Of a stretch of 64,000 bases of DNA, positions 51,756 to 60,079 are shown piece after piece. Below the pieces are notes generated by a model that did no database searches, had not been told where the DNA came from, and saw only the letters and a list, made by a program, of their open reading frames with translations. Location of the stretch: NCBI GenBank assembly GCA_902168105.1, contig CABHOY010000055.1, positions 124,001 through 188,000 on the forward strand. The letters are read 5' to 3'. Origin of the DNA: an uncultured Flavihumibacter sp. GTDB lineage: Bacteria > Bacteroidota > Bacteroidia > Chitinophagales > Chitinophagaceae. The number at the start of each line of letters is the position of its first letter. Within the stretch, counting starts at the first letter, position 1. Made by a program: the position numbers and the translations under genes.

Positions 51756-52388
51756 CTATGGGGTGCTCAGCTGTTTACTCTCCAGCAACATAAGCAGACT
51801 TTGTTGCATTTTCACTTTGAAGAGTTCTTCGCGTAATGGCGAGTCTACTACCATGCTGGTAATTTCGTACTGTAGGTTCTTTAGTGCATCTAAATCAATC
51901 TCCTGATGGTATAAAAAGCATTTATCAAACTTTAGTTGATGTATCCATTGATCTATAATAGCGGCTTCTGCTTGCTGTTCTAAGAGAATGTCCTTTGCGT
52001 ATTCAAAATATATTGTCTGATATTTGCCCGGCTCCAAAAAGCATGCATGCTGCTGTGAATCATATTGGATCAATGCGCATGTATTTTCATTAAGTACGAC
52101 AGTGCCTATGGATTCAATTTCCATTGGCATTGTTCCGTGTAGCATATTCTGTAGGACCAAGCGTTTCCGGTTGGAGCCTGTCAACAATGTAATGGATTCC
52201 CTTACGTGGTATATCAAGGTTCTCACTTTAAAACCTTGGTAGGACCTTTCCTGGTAAATGATATCTAAATATTGACAACTCAGAACTGATGGTTTGGCGA
52301 AATGTTTCACTAGCATTGCGCATGAAAGTGGAATTGCATTTGTTCGTTTAAAGCGCATGTTGGGGTCTTCATATATATTGAACTTCAT
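51756..52388 (-). CDS. Stand-alone sensor-like domain related to AraC regulators
   Basis: A 210-residue protein. The pattern (TMPMEIESIGTVVLNENTCA, FLEPGKYQTIYFEYAKDILL, LREELFKVKMQQSLLMLLES) resembles the N-terminal effector domain and linker of Bacteroidota AraC regulators. The protein ends after the linker helix, where the helix-turn-helix pair would begin. It has no signal peptide. It may be a truncated regulator or an independent ligand-binding protein. It is divergent from the kinase/LanC cluster and marks the left edge of the AT-rich segment. The family assignment is tentative. Confidence 0.55.
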   Translation of the reverse strand: MKFNIYEDPNMRFKRTNAIPLSCAMLVKHFAKPSVLSCQYLDIIYQERSYQGFKVRTLIYHVRESITLLTGSNRKRLVLQNMLHGTMPMEIESIGTVVLNENTCALIQYDSQQHACFLEPGKYQTIYFEYAKDILLEQQAEAAIIDQWIHQLKFDKCFLYHQEIDLDALKNLQYEITSMVVDSPLREELFKVKMQQSLLMLLESKQLSTP

Positions 52389-52432
52389 GTCTTATTTTTT
52401 AATAGGAAAATGTTTTCACCAAATCTCGTACA

Positions 52433-52459
52433 AGCCAGTGCGGAAAAATTGCACTGGCT
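52433..52459. promoter_or_regulatory. 9-bp inverted repeat in the divergent spacer
   Basis: AGCCAGTGC (52433-52441) and GCACTGGCT (52451-52459) form a perfect stem with a 9-nt loop. It lies 45 nt upstream of the sensor-like gene (minus) in the 352-nt spacer shared with the HTH/kinase cluster. Possible operator or small hairpin; no promoter is convincing nearby. Confidence 0.45.
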
Positions 52460-52677
52460 ATATATTAACACTAAACTGCACTCATGCTACAGTCATGTTA
52501 AATTATTGTAATGACGAAGAGGCAATATTATTTTATTGTAAATTTATTAAAGGATTTACGATTGAGTTATTTACTTGTTGACCATAGCTTCTATTGTATA
52601 GCCCAAATAACAGCTTACGCTAATCAATGATCCGAACTAAAGTTGGCTCACCACCATGTAAATCTTAATTAACATCA

Positions 52678-52732
52678 TCGCAATGGTTGCGCTATCTTCC
52701 ATCTACTGGAGGTAGATGGATTCGCATTGCGA
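52678..52732 (+). promoter_or_regulatory. Nested leader stem-loop just before the HTH gene
   Basis: An inner stem TCCATCTAC (52698-52706) / GTAGATGGA (52712-52720) lies inside an outer pair TCGCAATG (52678-52685) / CATTGCGA (52725-52732). The outer arm ends 8 nt before the ATG at 52741, covering the region where a ribosome would bind. It could act as an RNA switch controlling translation, or as a DNA operator for the encoded HTH protein. Confidence 0.55.
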
Positions 52733-52740
52733 GATATACT

Positions 52741-53067
52741 ATGACTACGTTAAAACCTTTGGAAATGTTAGTTGACGTTTTTATTCGTATCCAGAGAATT
52801 GATCACCTTATTCGAATAAAAGGAACAGGTAATGCCACAGAATTAGCGGACAAACTCGGATTATCACGGGCCAGCGTATATGAATACCTTGATTTAATGA
52901 AACACCTTGGGGCGCCTATTAAGTACTGTTCTTCAAGAAGAAGTTTTTTTTATGATGAAGAAGGGAGCTTTCCAACTAGCTTCCAATTTACTCGCGGAAC
53001 GGAGGATAAGAACATAGCAAGTGTTTCGGCTGTTATTAGCTTTGCATTGCTTTCCAATATCTTTTGA
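52741..53067 (+). CDS. Small HTH regulator-like protein
   Basis: A 108-residue protein from the ATG at 52741. Residues about 10-75 form an HTH_11/DeoR-type domain: VFIRIQRIDHLIRIKGTGNA, then TELADKLGLSRASVYEYLDL and MKHLGAPIKYCSSRRSFFYD. It has no effector domain of the WYL type. I recall similar mini-HTH proteins (ending PIKYC...YYY...EG) beside small peptide genes and transporters of Bacteroidota. It heads the kinase/LanC gene by 32 nt and probably regulates the cluster. Confidence 0.75.
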   Translation: MTTLKPLEMLVDVFIRIQRIDHLIRIKGTGNATELADKLGLSRASVYEYLDLMKHLGAPIKYCSSRRSFFYDEEGSFPTSFQFTRGTEDKNIASVSAVISFALLSNIF

Positions 53068-53099
53068 TCGACTCTCAAATCTATCAACGCTATCACCTT

Positions 53100-55313
53100 A
53101 TGACGAGCAATACACAACTTTTCTCTATTGACAGTAAGGAGCAAAAAAAGGCCTTCAAGGCCATTAAGAAAAGTGGAAACAGGATAGGCCATAACTATGT
53201 CATTATAAAAAGCCTTAAGCGAAGCCTCAAAAATGATGTGGTCAAATGCTTTTATATGAAGAGCCTTATAGACTTTGGCTTTTGTGTAATAAAGGAAGGT
53301 AGTCCTAGTGATCAGAAGGATAAAGACGGTAGGGATATATTAGACAGGTTGATATGGCAGAGCAAAATGCACAAGATATTGCAACATAAGGTGCGCATAC
53401 CCGGGCTGGTTGACACATTCGAAGAAAATGGCAATTATTATCTGGTAATCGAGCACATTAGTGGTCAATCTCTTTCCAACTTTATTCACAAATACGGGTA
53501 CAAAATTAGGACAGGGCTTATTAATGGAAATCGACTTGGCAAGAGGGCACTCAGATATTTACTACAAGCTGTCAAATTACTAGAGCGATTGCATGACAAT
53601 CATGTTGTACATCGCGATTTGACCGCAACAAACTATATGATAAATCGCTTCGGGAAAGTTTTTTTAATAGACATGGAACTGAGCTACTCATTGGAAAATG
53701 GTAGTCCAAATCCACCTTTCCAGTTGGGGACTCACGGTTATATGTCACCGGAACAATTAGCTACAGAAACACCCACTATTAATGAAGACGTGTTCGCTTT
53801 TGGAGCTATATTGTTACAAATATGGACAAGTATTTCGCCAGTGAAACTTACAGACGCTGAGCCAGAAGATCTGGCTGAAAAAATAGCGTATTTTATTCCG
53901 GACGCTAGGTTCTCAACAATAGTTACTCGGTGTCTTTCCAAAGCCCCCATCGAACGACCTAAATTGACTGAAGTGAGAGAGGTGATAAGTGAATATTATG
54001 CGGACATGGTAAAAAAAAGAAAAGATCGAAAAATTACTAAAAATGAGAACTATACTGACCAGCAAATACGGGATGTACTTAAGTCTTCTATCAAGACTTT
54101 GTCTACCAATATACTCAGTGATCCAGACAAAGGCTGGTTTGCCAATGATGAAAAGGCCGATGTTGATAAACATAGAATGAATAAAGGTTGGTTTGCTAGT
54201 TTCCATATTGGAAATAGCGGCATTCTTTATTTTTTGGGCAGAGCCAAACATCTAGGTTATGATATTGCACTAAATGAGGGAAACATTAATAAGGCCATAG
54301 AATTAATTGATCGTAAGTATATTCAAAGGCCGGGTTGCTTGTCTGGTCTTCATTTCGGGGCTGATGGAATAGCCATAAGCTTATCCACCTGTGTATACGC
54401 AAACATTTTAGAAAGAGGTCCAAAATATGAAGATTGGATTGAATTTTTGCTATCCAGAGGTGAATGTTCCGGCCTAGACATTATGAATGGAACGGCGGGC
54501 CGAATAATGGCAAATCTTATCTGTTATCGGCATAGACCTTCAGAGGGAATCAGGAACAGACTCGACCTGTACATCAGGCAAATACTAGAATATCAGGAAC
54601 GTGACGGTTCCTGGGCACGGGGGGATGAAACTGTCAAAGGAAAGAAACGAGTGACTAAGGGATTCGCGCATGGCGTGGCCGGTATTATATACGCCTTATT
54701 TGAATATAGCGCTTTGTTTAGTGATGAAAAATGCAGAGAAAGTGCAGAGAAGGCCTTGGTTTGGTTAATCCGGTCGGCAAAATGGCGCGCCAACAAAATG
54801 TATTGGAGGTCATCGATTGGAAAATTGGTAAATCCATGGTGGTGTGACGGAGCGCCAGGCGTGGCCCTCTGTTTTCTTAAGGCCTATGAAAACAACCAAA
54901 ATCCCCTTTATAAAAAATATGCCGAAGCAGCACTTAGGTGCGATGTGGACAATATATACTACAGTAATCTAAGCCAGTGTAATGGCATAAGTGGTCTGGG
55001 AGAGATCTATTTGGAAGCACACCGCGTGCTAAAAGACGATATCTGGCTTCAACGGGCCGCATCAATAGTACAGTTGCTTATGAGGCTGGCCAAAAGAAGT
55101 GAAAAATACGGAATGTATTGGTTGGTGGAGAGTGAACAACAACCAATACCTGGTTTTATGTTAGGTAACGCTGGAATACTACACTTTGTGATGCGTTATT
55201 TAGATTATACCGAGTTAGGCTTTCCTTTGTCTACCGACCTGAATATGACAATGTCATTGCTTAAGACTGATGAAGTTACAACCGAAGCATTACTCAATTC
55301 CTCTTCTTCATAA
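53100..55313 (+). CDS. Protein kinase-LanC fusion, class III/IV lanthipeptide synthetase-like without lyase domain
   Basis: A 737-residue protein from the ATG at 53100 (a TTG at 53064 is also open). Only about 30 residues precede the kinase domain, so the N-terminal phospho-Ser/Thr lyase domain of LanKC/LanL enzymes is missing. Kinase motifs are present: the beta-3 Lys in FGFCVIKEG (about 65), the loop VVHRDLTATN (Asp about 173, Asn 178), LIDMELS (Asp 191) and GYMSPEQLA. From about 360 a LanC-like barrel shows DIMNGTAGR, GFAHGVAGI (His about 524), WWCDGAPGV (Cys about 582) and LSQCNGISG (Cys about 627, Asn in place of the usual His). It is predicted cytoplasmic, phosphorylating and perhaps cyclising a peptide. 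Confidence 0.88.
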   Translation: MTSNTQLFSIDSKEQKKAFKAIKKSGNRIGHNYVIIKSLKRSLKNDVVKCFYMKSLIDFGFCVIKEGSPSDQKDKDGRDILDRLIWQSKMHKILQHKVRIPGLVDTFEENGNYYLVIEHISGQSLSNFIHKYGYKIRTGLINGNRLGKRALRYLLQAVKLLERLHDNHVVHRDLTATNYMINRFGKVFLIDMELSYSLENGSPNPPFQLGTHGYMSPEQLATETPTINEDVFAFGAILLQIWTSISPVKLTDAEPEDLAEKIAYFIPDARFSTIVTRCLSKAPIERPKLTEVREVISEYYADMVKKRKDRKITKNENYTDQQIRDVLKSSIKTLSTNILSDPDKGWFANDEKADVDKHRMNKGWFASFHIGNSGILYFLGRAKHLGYDIALNEGNINKAIELIDRKYIQRPGCLSGLHFGADGIAISLSTCVYANILERGPKYEDWIEFLLSRGECSGLDIMNGTAGRIMANLICYRHRPSEGIRNRLDLYIRQILEYQERDGSWARGDETVKGKKRVTKGFAHGVAGIIYALFEYSALFSDEKCRESAEKALVWLIRSAKWRANKMYWRSSIGKLVNPWWCDGAPGVALCFLKAYENNQNPLYKKYAEAALRCDVDNIYYSNLSQCNGISGLGEIYLEAHRVLKDDIWLQRAASIVQLLMRLAKRSEKYGMYWLVESEQQPIPGFMLGNAGILHFVMRYLDYTELGFPLSTDLNMTMSLLKTDEVTTEALLNSSSS

Positions 55314-55418
55314 TAGAAAATGCTTCGGATCAGGTACTCGATATATGGAAAACATTTTTAATCGTTCAGCCTCAACTCTCATTAATACTATTTTAATAAT
55401 ACTCATACTATATTAATA

Positions 55419-56510
55419 ATGAAAATAAGCAACTTTAAAATTGGAATTTTAATATATGGGTTATTCATTTTGGCTGTCATCAGTTGTAGGCGTAACGGTG
55501 ATACACAAGGAGAGCCAATTGATGTCGAGGTTGAACTGCCGGCTGATTACAAGCAGAGAGATATCAGAATGTATTCTGCCCCGACAAAGTTTGTAATGTA
55601 TCCATTGTTTAAAGTGAAGCGCCCTTCAATCGAAGGAACAATTGGCAGATGGCATTTTCGAAGTAACGATCCAATTTTACTGGATATGTCTGCACTGCTG
55701 GGAAAGGATTTAAAACTAGCCGTTCTTGAACCAGGAGATAGCGTTAAGATTAATTTTGATAGTAATAAATTACTCTTTTCAGGACGAGGCTGTGAAAAAC
55801 TACAGTTGATAACGGATCTCAAGTTGGTTCAGAAATCCATTCCGTTGCCTGTGAACCCAAGCTATTCCAACACACGGTCAGTTGCCGACTACTTTGAGTG
55901 GAATGCCTATCTTAATAAAGTGTATGATACTGTAGATACCATGCTATCATCGTATGAGAGCAAAATTAATCGTCAAACATTTGACTTGATAAAAGAATAC
56001 GTTTATTCGGATATAGAATACAAAAGGTTGATGAAATTTGGTATGATGGTGGCACGAAGGGATAGCCTGTCTATTTCGCAGCAGGTAATTGAAGAGGCTT
56101 TTGACTCAACGATAAAGGGAGCACACTTGGATTGGCTTTTTGCTTATACTGCAAATCCGATTAACTATTACGTCTACTATGATATAATCAGGCGTACTAT
56201 TGAAAGAAAGTATCACTTTGATTATAAAAATGACAGTTTAAGAAATGTCAACCGCAAGTTAGAGTACGCTGACTTGATTAAGAAGATGTATGAAGGCGAG
56301 GTGGAGCAAAGTTGCCTGACTTATCTAATTGCCGATCAGGGACTTAAAGAGCATGTATTAAAAGAAGAACATGTTCCTGTAATAGATTCATTGTTAAGGG
56401 ATTACTATGCCAGGCCAGGATATGAAGAATATAAAGACTATATGAGATCATATGAAGAAAAAGTTAAGAAGTGGATAAGACAGAAACATAAAATGGCGAA
56501 GCGGGAGTAA
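55419..56510 (+). CDS. Lipoprotein paralogous to the N-terminal part of the thioredoxin/phosphatase fusion
   Basis: A 363-residue lipoprotein (signal GILIYGLFILAVISC). Its sequence runs parallel to residues 1-360 of the protein at 57479-60079. Both have LLDMSALLGKDL / LLIDLSAVLGRDF, LEPGDSVKINFD / FEPGDSLYVNYK, GLKEHVLKEEH / GLKEHTLKVAY, and IDSLLRDYYARPGYE / IDSLLNDFYTMNGFE. It stops at the point where the other protein enters its thioredoxin-like domain. The shared part resembles the DUF4369-like and helical N-terminal region of TlpA-type Bacteroidota proteins. It follows the kinase-LanC gene by 105 nt and is likely periplasmic and part of the same system. Confidence 0.8.
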   Translation: MKISNFKIGILIYGLFILAVISCRRNGDTQGEPIDVEVELPADYKQRDIRMYSAPTKFVMYPLFKVKRPSIEGTIGRWHFRSNDPILLDMSALLGKDLKLAVLEPGDSVKINFDSNKLLFSGRGCEKLQLITDLKLVQKSIPLPVNPSYSNTRSVADYFEWNAYLNKVYDTVDTMLSSYESKINRQTFDLIKEYVYSDIEYKRLMKFGMMVARRDSLSISQQVIEEAFDSTIKGAHLDWLFAYTANPINYYVYYDIIRRTIERKYHFDYKNDSLRNVNRKLEYADLIKKMYEGEVEQSCLTYLIADQGLKEHVLKEEHVPVIDSLLRDYYARPGYEEYKDYMRSYEEKVKKWIRQKHKMAKRE

Positions 56511-56970
56511 ATCAAGTTTGGAAGTGGGTAGGCTATGTAGTTAACGAAGGCGTGTCTATTGTTATTCTTTAAAATATGATCAATTTGACAAGAGAGTACA
56601 CAGTATTGCAGTCGGGCCTCTTTAGGTTTTAAAATATGGAAGTGGAGGCTGAATATTTAATTTGCTAAATCGTGGTTGTGAGATTAACGGTGAAATAGCT
56701 CTTAAATTTAGTTGGAGATGAACTTTTATAGAGTGCAGCATTAGAATTATTTCTAAAAATATTTAGGTGGCGGTAGTCAACAAAATAGCAATACGTTAAT
56801 CGAAAATTTCAAGATTGTCTTGGACCAGCTCCCTTGTGGCCCATTGCAGGCAAAAATGGGCCTGTAAGCCTGTATAGTAACCCCTTGTACAAATCAGTTT
56901 TGTTACCGACACTTTGAAACTCTACGGACTATATCACGCTGAAGGATAGAAGAACATTGCCTAATATTGG
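56511..56970. other. Non-coding, AT-rich spacer between the two half-clusters
   Basis: No frame that I would support on either strand, no second precursor-like small ORF, and no repeat of note. It separates the plus-strand (HTH, kinase-LanC, lipoprotein) and minus-strand (SusCD, phosphatase, peptide) halves of the proposed system. Confidence 0.5.
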
Positions 56971-56971
56971 A

Positions 56972-57008
56972 CAACAACAAAAAGAGGCTGCTCAACTGAG
57001 CAACCTCT
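56972..57008 (-). terminator. Terminator after the peptide gene
   Basis: AGAGG-C-TGCTCA (56983-56994) pairs with TGAGCA-A-CCTCT (56997-57008) with one C/A mismatch. On the minus strand it is followed by TTTTTGTTGTTG. It lies 26 nt beyond the stop of the precursor-like peptide gene. Confidence 0.75.
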
Positions 57009-57033
57009 AAAAAGATCAATGTAGATTCGTCAA

Positions 57034-57336
57034 TTAGCCTACATGTGTGGTACTGTCAAGAGTGCCGGCGTCTGTCGCTGTAGCAGCGAAATTGTCTACT
57101 GACGTAGCTGAAAAGCCTACACTACCAATACGAGTTTGCGTATAAGATGCAACACCAACTCCGGCTATAGCAGTTTGTCCACCATCTCCAGAGCTAGAAA
57201 GCACGGTAACACCTTGTGCAAATGCTTCATTTTCTTCCTGGCTGGTAACGGCAGGTACCACTGCAGCTGTTACAGCTGAAACGCCCATAAGGCATAATGA
57301 AACAATGGAAAAGTTTTTTAAACTTAGATTTTTCAT
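57034..57336 (-). CDS. NVEALA-like exported peptide with Ser/Thr-rich tail (candidate precursor)
   Basis: A 100-residue peptide from the ATG at 57336. Residues 1-30 have a basic start and a hydrophobic helix (MKNLSLKNFS, IVSLCLMGVSAVTAAVVPAV). A short acidic stretch (TSQEENEAFAQG, 31-42) resembles the NVEALA motif of small exported Bacteroidota peptides. The last 58 residues contain 18 Ser/Thr, many Gly and Ala, and no Cys. The leader-motif-core layout is that of a processed peptide. It is the last gene on the minus strand, 142 nt after the phosphatase fusion and facing the kinase-LanC gene. The core could be phosphorylated or dehydrated but cannot form lanthionine by itself. Confidence 0.75.
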   Translation of the reverse strand: MKNLSLKNFSIVSLCLMGVSAVTAAVVPAVTSQEENEAFAQGVTVLSSSGDGGQTAIAGVGVASYTQTRIGSVGFSATSVDNFAATATDAGTLDSTTHVG

Positions 57337-57394
57337 TTTACTAGTTTTTAAAAGGTTCAAAAAGAGGGAAAGAAAATGGCCATTTTCATAATTA

Positions 57395-57442
57395 CAAAGA
57401 TAGACCTGAATTGTCCACTGTCTCCGGACAACGCAGGTCTAT
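57395..57442 (-). promoter_or_regulatory. Stem-loop with -7-like box between phosphatase and peptide genes
   Basis: ATAGACCTG-AA-TTGTCC (57400-57416) pairs with GGACAA-CG-CAGGTCTAT (57426-57442). Overlapping its far side on the minus strand is TATCTTTG (plus 57395-57402), an exact TAnnTTTG -7 box, though no -33 TTG is at a normal distance. It may end the SusCD-phosphatase message, start a separate abundant peptide message, or both. Confidence 0.5.
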
Positions 57443-57478
57443 CATGAAATTTACAAACTTATTTTGGGCCGAAGAATG

Positions 57479-60079
57479 CTAGTAATATTTACTATTGGCT
57501 ACCGGTAAATCCACGGGGAGTATTTCTCTCTTTATTCCATTTGCATTTATACGAAAAAAACGGTCGCTCTCAATAAGAAGTGCTTCCGACATTCCTCTAG
57601 CATGATGCGTATCGACGTTGATGACCTTTCCATCAAAATGAACGTTTATAGTGTCAGCGGTAATCGTGTGACCCGTGATAATTTTAGAAATACCAAATTG
57701 TTTTCTGGTCTTTTCGATTGTCTGAGCTATATCTAAATCTTTGGTCGGCTTATAATACCCTCGGAACCAAAATGGTGAAAGATCCGAGTTGATCAATGTT
57801 GCAAGTGAATCATGGCTGCCAGACCGAATTGGCGGGTGATTGTTAAGATACAACCTAACATGTTTATTTATCGAATCTATTGGTAGATTCAGCTCATTCA
57901 GTTGGCGCGAGATGCCTCCGTGTACAAATAGCACTGATCCTATTTTTTCAATGATATTCTTGGTCCGAAGCCAGTTTCCCAGTTCGCTACCTGTACCCAT
58001 ATACTTTCGTCCCAAAACACTTGTTAAGTCCATGTACCTTTTATACTTTTTATCCATATACCGGGTGTCTCCGCAGAGGTTCATTACCTCATGATTGCCA
58101 AGAATGAAATGTACTGCCCCTCCCGCTGCTTTTGCTTTTTGCTCCAGCGAATAAATGAGCCACAAGCATTCTGTAACTTGTTTTCCTCGATCGAACATAT
58201 CACCATTAAATACAAGATGGCCCTTGCCGAAACACCAGTCAAAGTTATTATTGATTACCTTGCTATTAATAAGAAGCTTTTTGAATGCTTTAAGATTGCC
58301 TTCAATATCCGATAAAACGAGTATTTTCTCCGGGCGATCGTATACACCAGCTGTTGGCGTGATAGAATCCATCAAACGTACAGTAAAGTCTTTTTGGTAT
58401 TGATCTGAACAAACGGTGAATAAAACAAGTTCAGATGACTTTACCTTTTGCACAATTCTCAATCTAGATCTCATGTAGTCCAGCTGTGAAGAATCTTTTC
58501 CCCTGAAAATATAGGGACCATCATTTAACATCACAAGTTGCTCGCCAATGCTAGCTATAAGTTGACGACCATTGTCGTTGCGAGGATCTGGAAAGTCATT
58601 TTCATTACGATTTTCGCCGTCTGAGAAATTTGTTTGATTGTATAAAGATTTGCCATTTTCGTCAAGCAGGTATAGGCTGGGGAACGTCGTAACATTGAAA
58701 GCCTTGAAAACTGGTGCTATCGTACTATCATCTTCTGAATAAAGGCAGAACTGTTGGCGGAGGTCGCCTTGCAGATTGCTCTGAGCTCGTGATAATACTT
58801 TATATCTGTCTGATGTTATGTGCACGAAAATCAGGTTGGTGTCATTTTGGTATGTCTTGTATACTTTTTCCAAGGCATTGTTCATCTCGATAGAAGCTTT
58901 GCCAGGTTCCCAGAAATTGACTAAAATGATTTTTCCTTCAAAATCGCTTCGCCTGACTAGTCGGCCATTTTTATCTTTCAACGAAAAATTGTACGTGTTA
59001 AGCCCCTTACCTGAAATCCATCCGGAAATTTTTTTTTCGTAGGCTTTCACGTACACCTTATGTGTTTCAAATCCATTCATAGTATAGAAGTCGTTTAATA
59101 ACGAGTCAATCTCATGGGAGTAAGCAACCTTAAGCGTATGTTCTTTTAATCCGCTGGTGGTAAGCAGATACGCTAAGAGGTTTTGCAGCGGATACCCCTG
59201 ATATTGCTGTTTCGCCATCTGCACATAAAGGACCTTTCTCTGGACGCTTTTCAAAAAAGGGTCGTCCCAATTGTAACGATATGATTTTAGCACTTGCATT
59301 CTAATGTGGGAGTAGTAGTAAACGTATGTCCGTATCCAACCATCATACCTTGCTAGTATTGCAGTTATATCGGTATTAAACTCCTGATCGAAAATTGAAT
59401 CCAGGCTATCCGGTGTTATATCATACTTGGATGCTTTATTGACAAGTAATTCAAAACGCAGCAATTTTCGGTATTCCAATTGTGCCAGTTCGTTAGCTTC
59501 GATGTAGCTATAAGCGCTTCTTGATAACTGACTTCTATACTTCTTTAGTTGAGCTTGTAATAATGACTGTTGGATATTTAGATATTTATGCCAATCCCAA
59601 AATTCCTGAATTGATCTTACATGATAAAGATCTCCGTTCTTCGGTATTTTCAATTCAGCTTTTGCTCTATTCCAGTCAGATAGCAGGTTTAACTTCGGTG
59701 CTCCATTACCACTAAAATGGTATCTCCCGTGTTTATAGTTTACATAAAGACTGTCACCTGGCTCAAAAAACACACATGAGAAGTCACGGCCTAACACGGC
59801 GGAGAGATCTATAAGCAACCCACTGTCGGAAGGGAGTAACCATTTGGCAGCATGACGATTGCCGATACTTTTGCTTGAGTAGGAAAAATTTGGCTGTATT
59901 ATAAATGTTACGTTCTCTACACCAATCCTTACCGAATCGAGATGATAGCTGGAATCACTTTCGATTTGAATAAGGATCAATGGATCTTTCACTTTGGGTG
60001 AATTCGCTTGGGATACGAGGGGGAAACCCAATAAAATCAATATGGCTATCCAGCTGGGAAGTTTCTGTTTTTCTATCAT
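57479..60079 (-). CDS. Secreted fusion: TlpA-type N-domain, Cys-less thioredoxin domain and PPP-type phosphatase
   Basis: An 866-residue protein with a signal peptide (IAILILLGFPLVSQA). Residues 30-360 are the domain shared with the lipoprotein at 55419. Residues about 365-515 are thioredoxin-like (LRRSDFEGKIILVNFWEPGK, FPSLYLLDENGKSLY), but the CxxC position reads WEPGKAS, so no redox chemistry is expected. Residues about 585-850 are a calcineurin-like/PPP-type metallophosphoesterase: SDIEGN (591), NGDMFDRG (625-632), GNHEVM (661-666), FVHGGIS (718-724) and TGHT (802-805), with the HARGMSE loop. Predicted periplasmic or surface phosphatase. Its start codon overlaps the susD stop (TAATG), so the two are translationally coupled. 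Confidence 0.88.
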   Translation of the reverse strand: MIEKQKLPSWIAILILLGFPLVSQANSPKVKDPLILIQIESDSSYHLDSVRIGVENVTFIIQPNFSYSSKSIGNRHAAKWLLPSDSGLLIDLSAVLGRDFSCVFFEPGDSLYVNYKHGRYHFSGNGAPKLNLLSDWNRAKAELKIPKNGDLYHVRSIQEFWDWHKYLNIQQSLLQAQLKKYRSQLSRSAYSYIEANELAQLEYRKLLRFELLVNKASKYDITPDSLDSIFDQEFNTDITAILARYDGWIRTYVYYYSHIRMQVLKSYRYNWDDPFLKSVQRKVLYVQMAKQQYQGYPLQNLLAYLLTTSGLKEHTLKVAYSHEIDSLLNDFYTMNGFETHKVYVKAYEKKISGWISGKGLNTYNFSLKDKNGRLVRRSDFEGKIILVNFWEPGKASIEMNNALEKVYKTYQNDTNLIFVHITSDRYKVLSRAQSNLQGDLRQQFCLYSEDDSTIAPVFKAFNVTTFPSLYLLDENGKSLYNQTNFSDGENRNENDFPDPRNDNGRQLIASIGEQLVMLNDGPYIFRGKDSSQLDYMRSRLRIVQKVKSSELVLFTVCSDQYQKDFTVRLMDSITPTAGVYDRPEKILVLSDIEGNLKAFKKLLINSKVINNNFDWCFGKGHLVFNGDMFDRGKQVTECLWLIYSLEQKAKAAGGAVHFILGNHEVMNLCGDTRYMDKKYKRYMDLTSVLGRKYMGTGSELGNWLRTKNIIEKIGSVLFVHGGISRQLNELNLPIDSINKHVRLYLNNHPPIRSGSHDSLATLINSDLSPFWFRGYYKPTKDLDIAQTIEKTRKQFGISKIITGHTITADTINVHFDGKVINVDTHHARGMSEALLIESDRFFRINANGIKREILPVDLPVANSKYY

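Noticed and set aside
53064..53099. TTG start extending the kinase-LanC protein by 12 residues
   Set aside because: It would overlap the HTH gene's stop and adds no conserved sequence; the ATG at 53100 is simpler.
57034..57336. Classical lanthipeptide precursor
   Set aside because: The tail has no cysteine, so lanthionine bridges cannot form within it; kept as a candidate for another modification.
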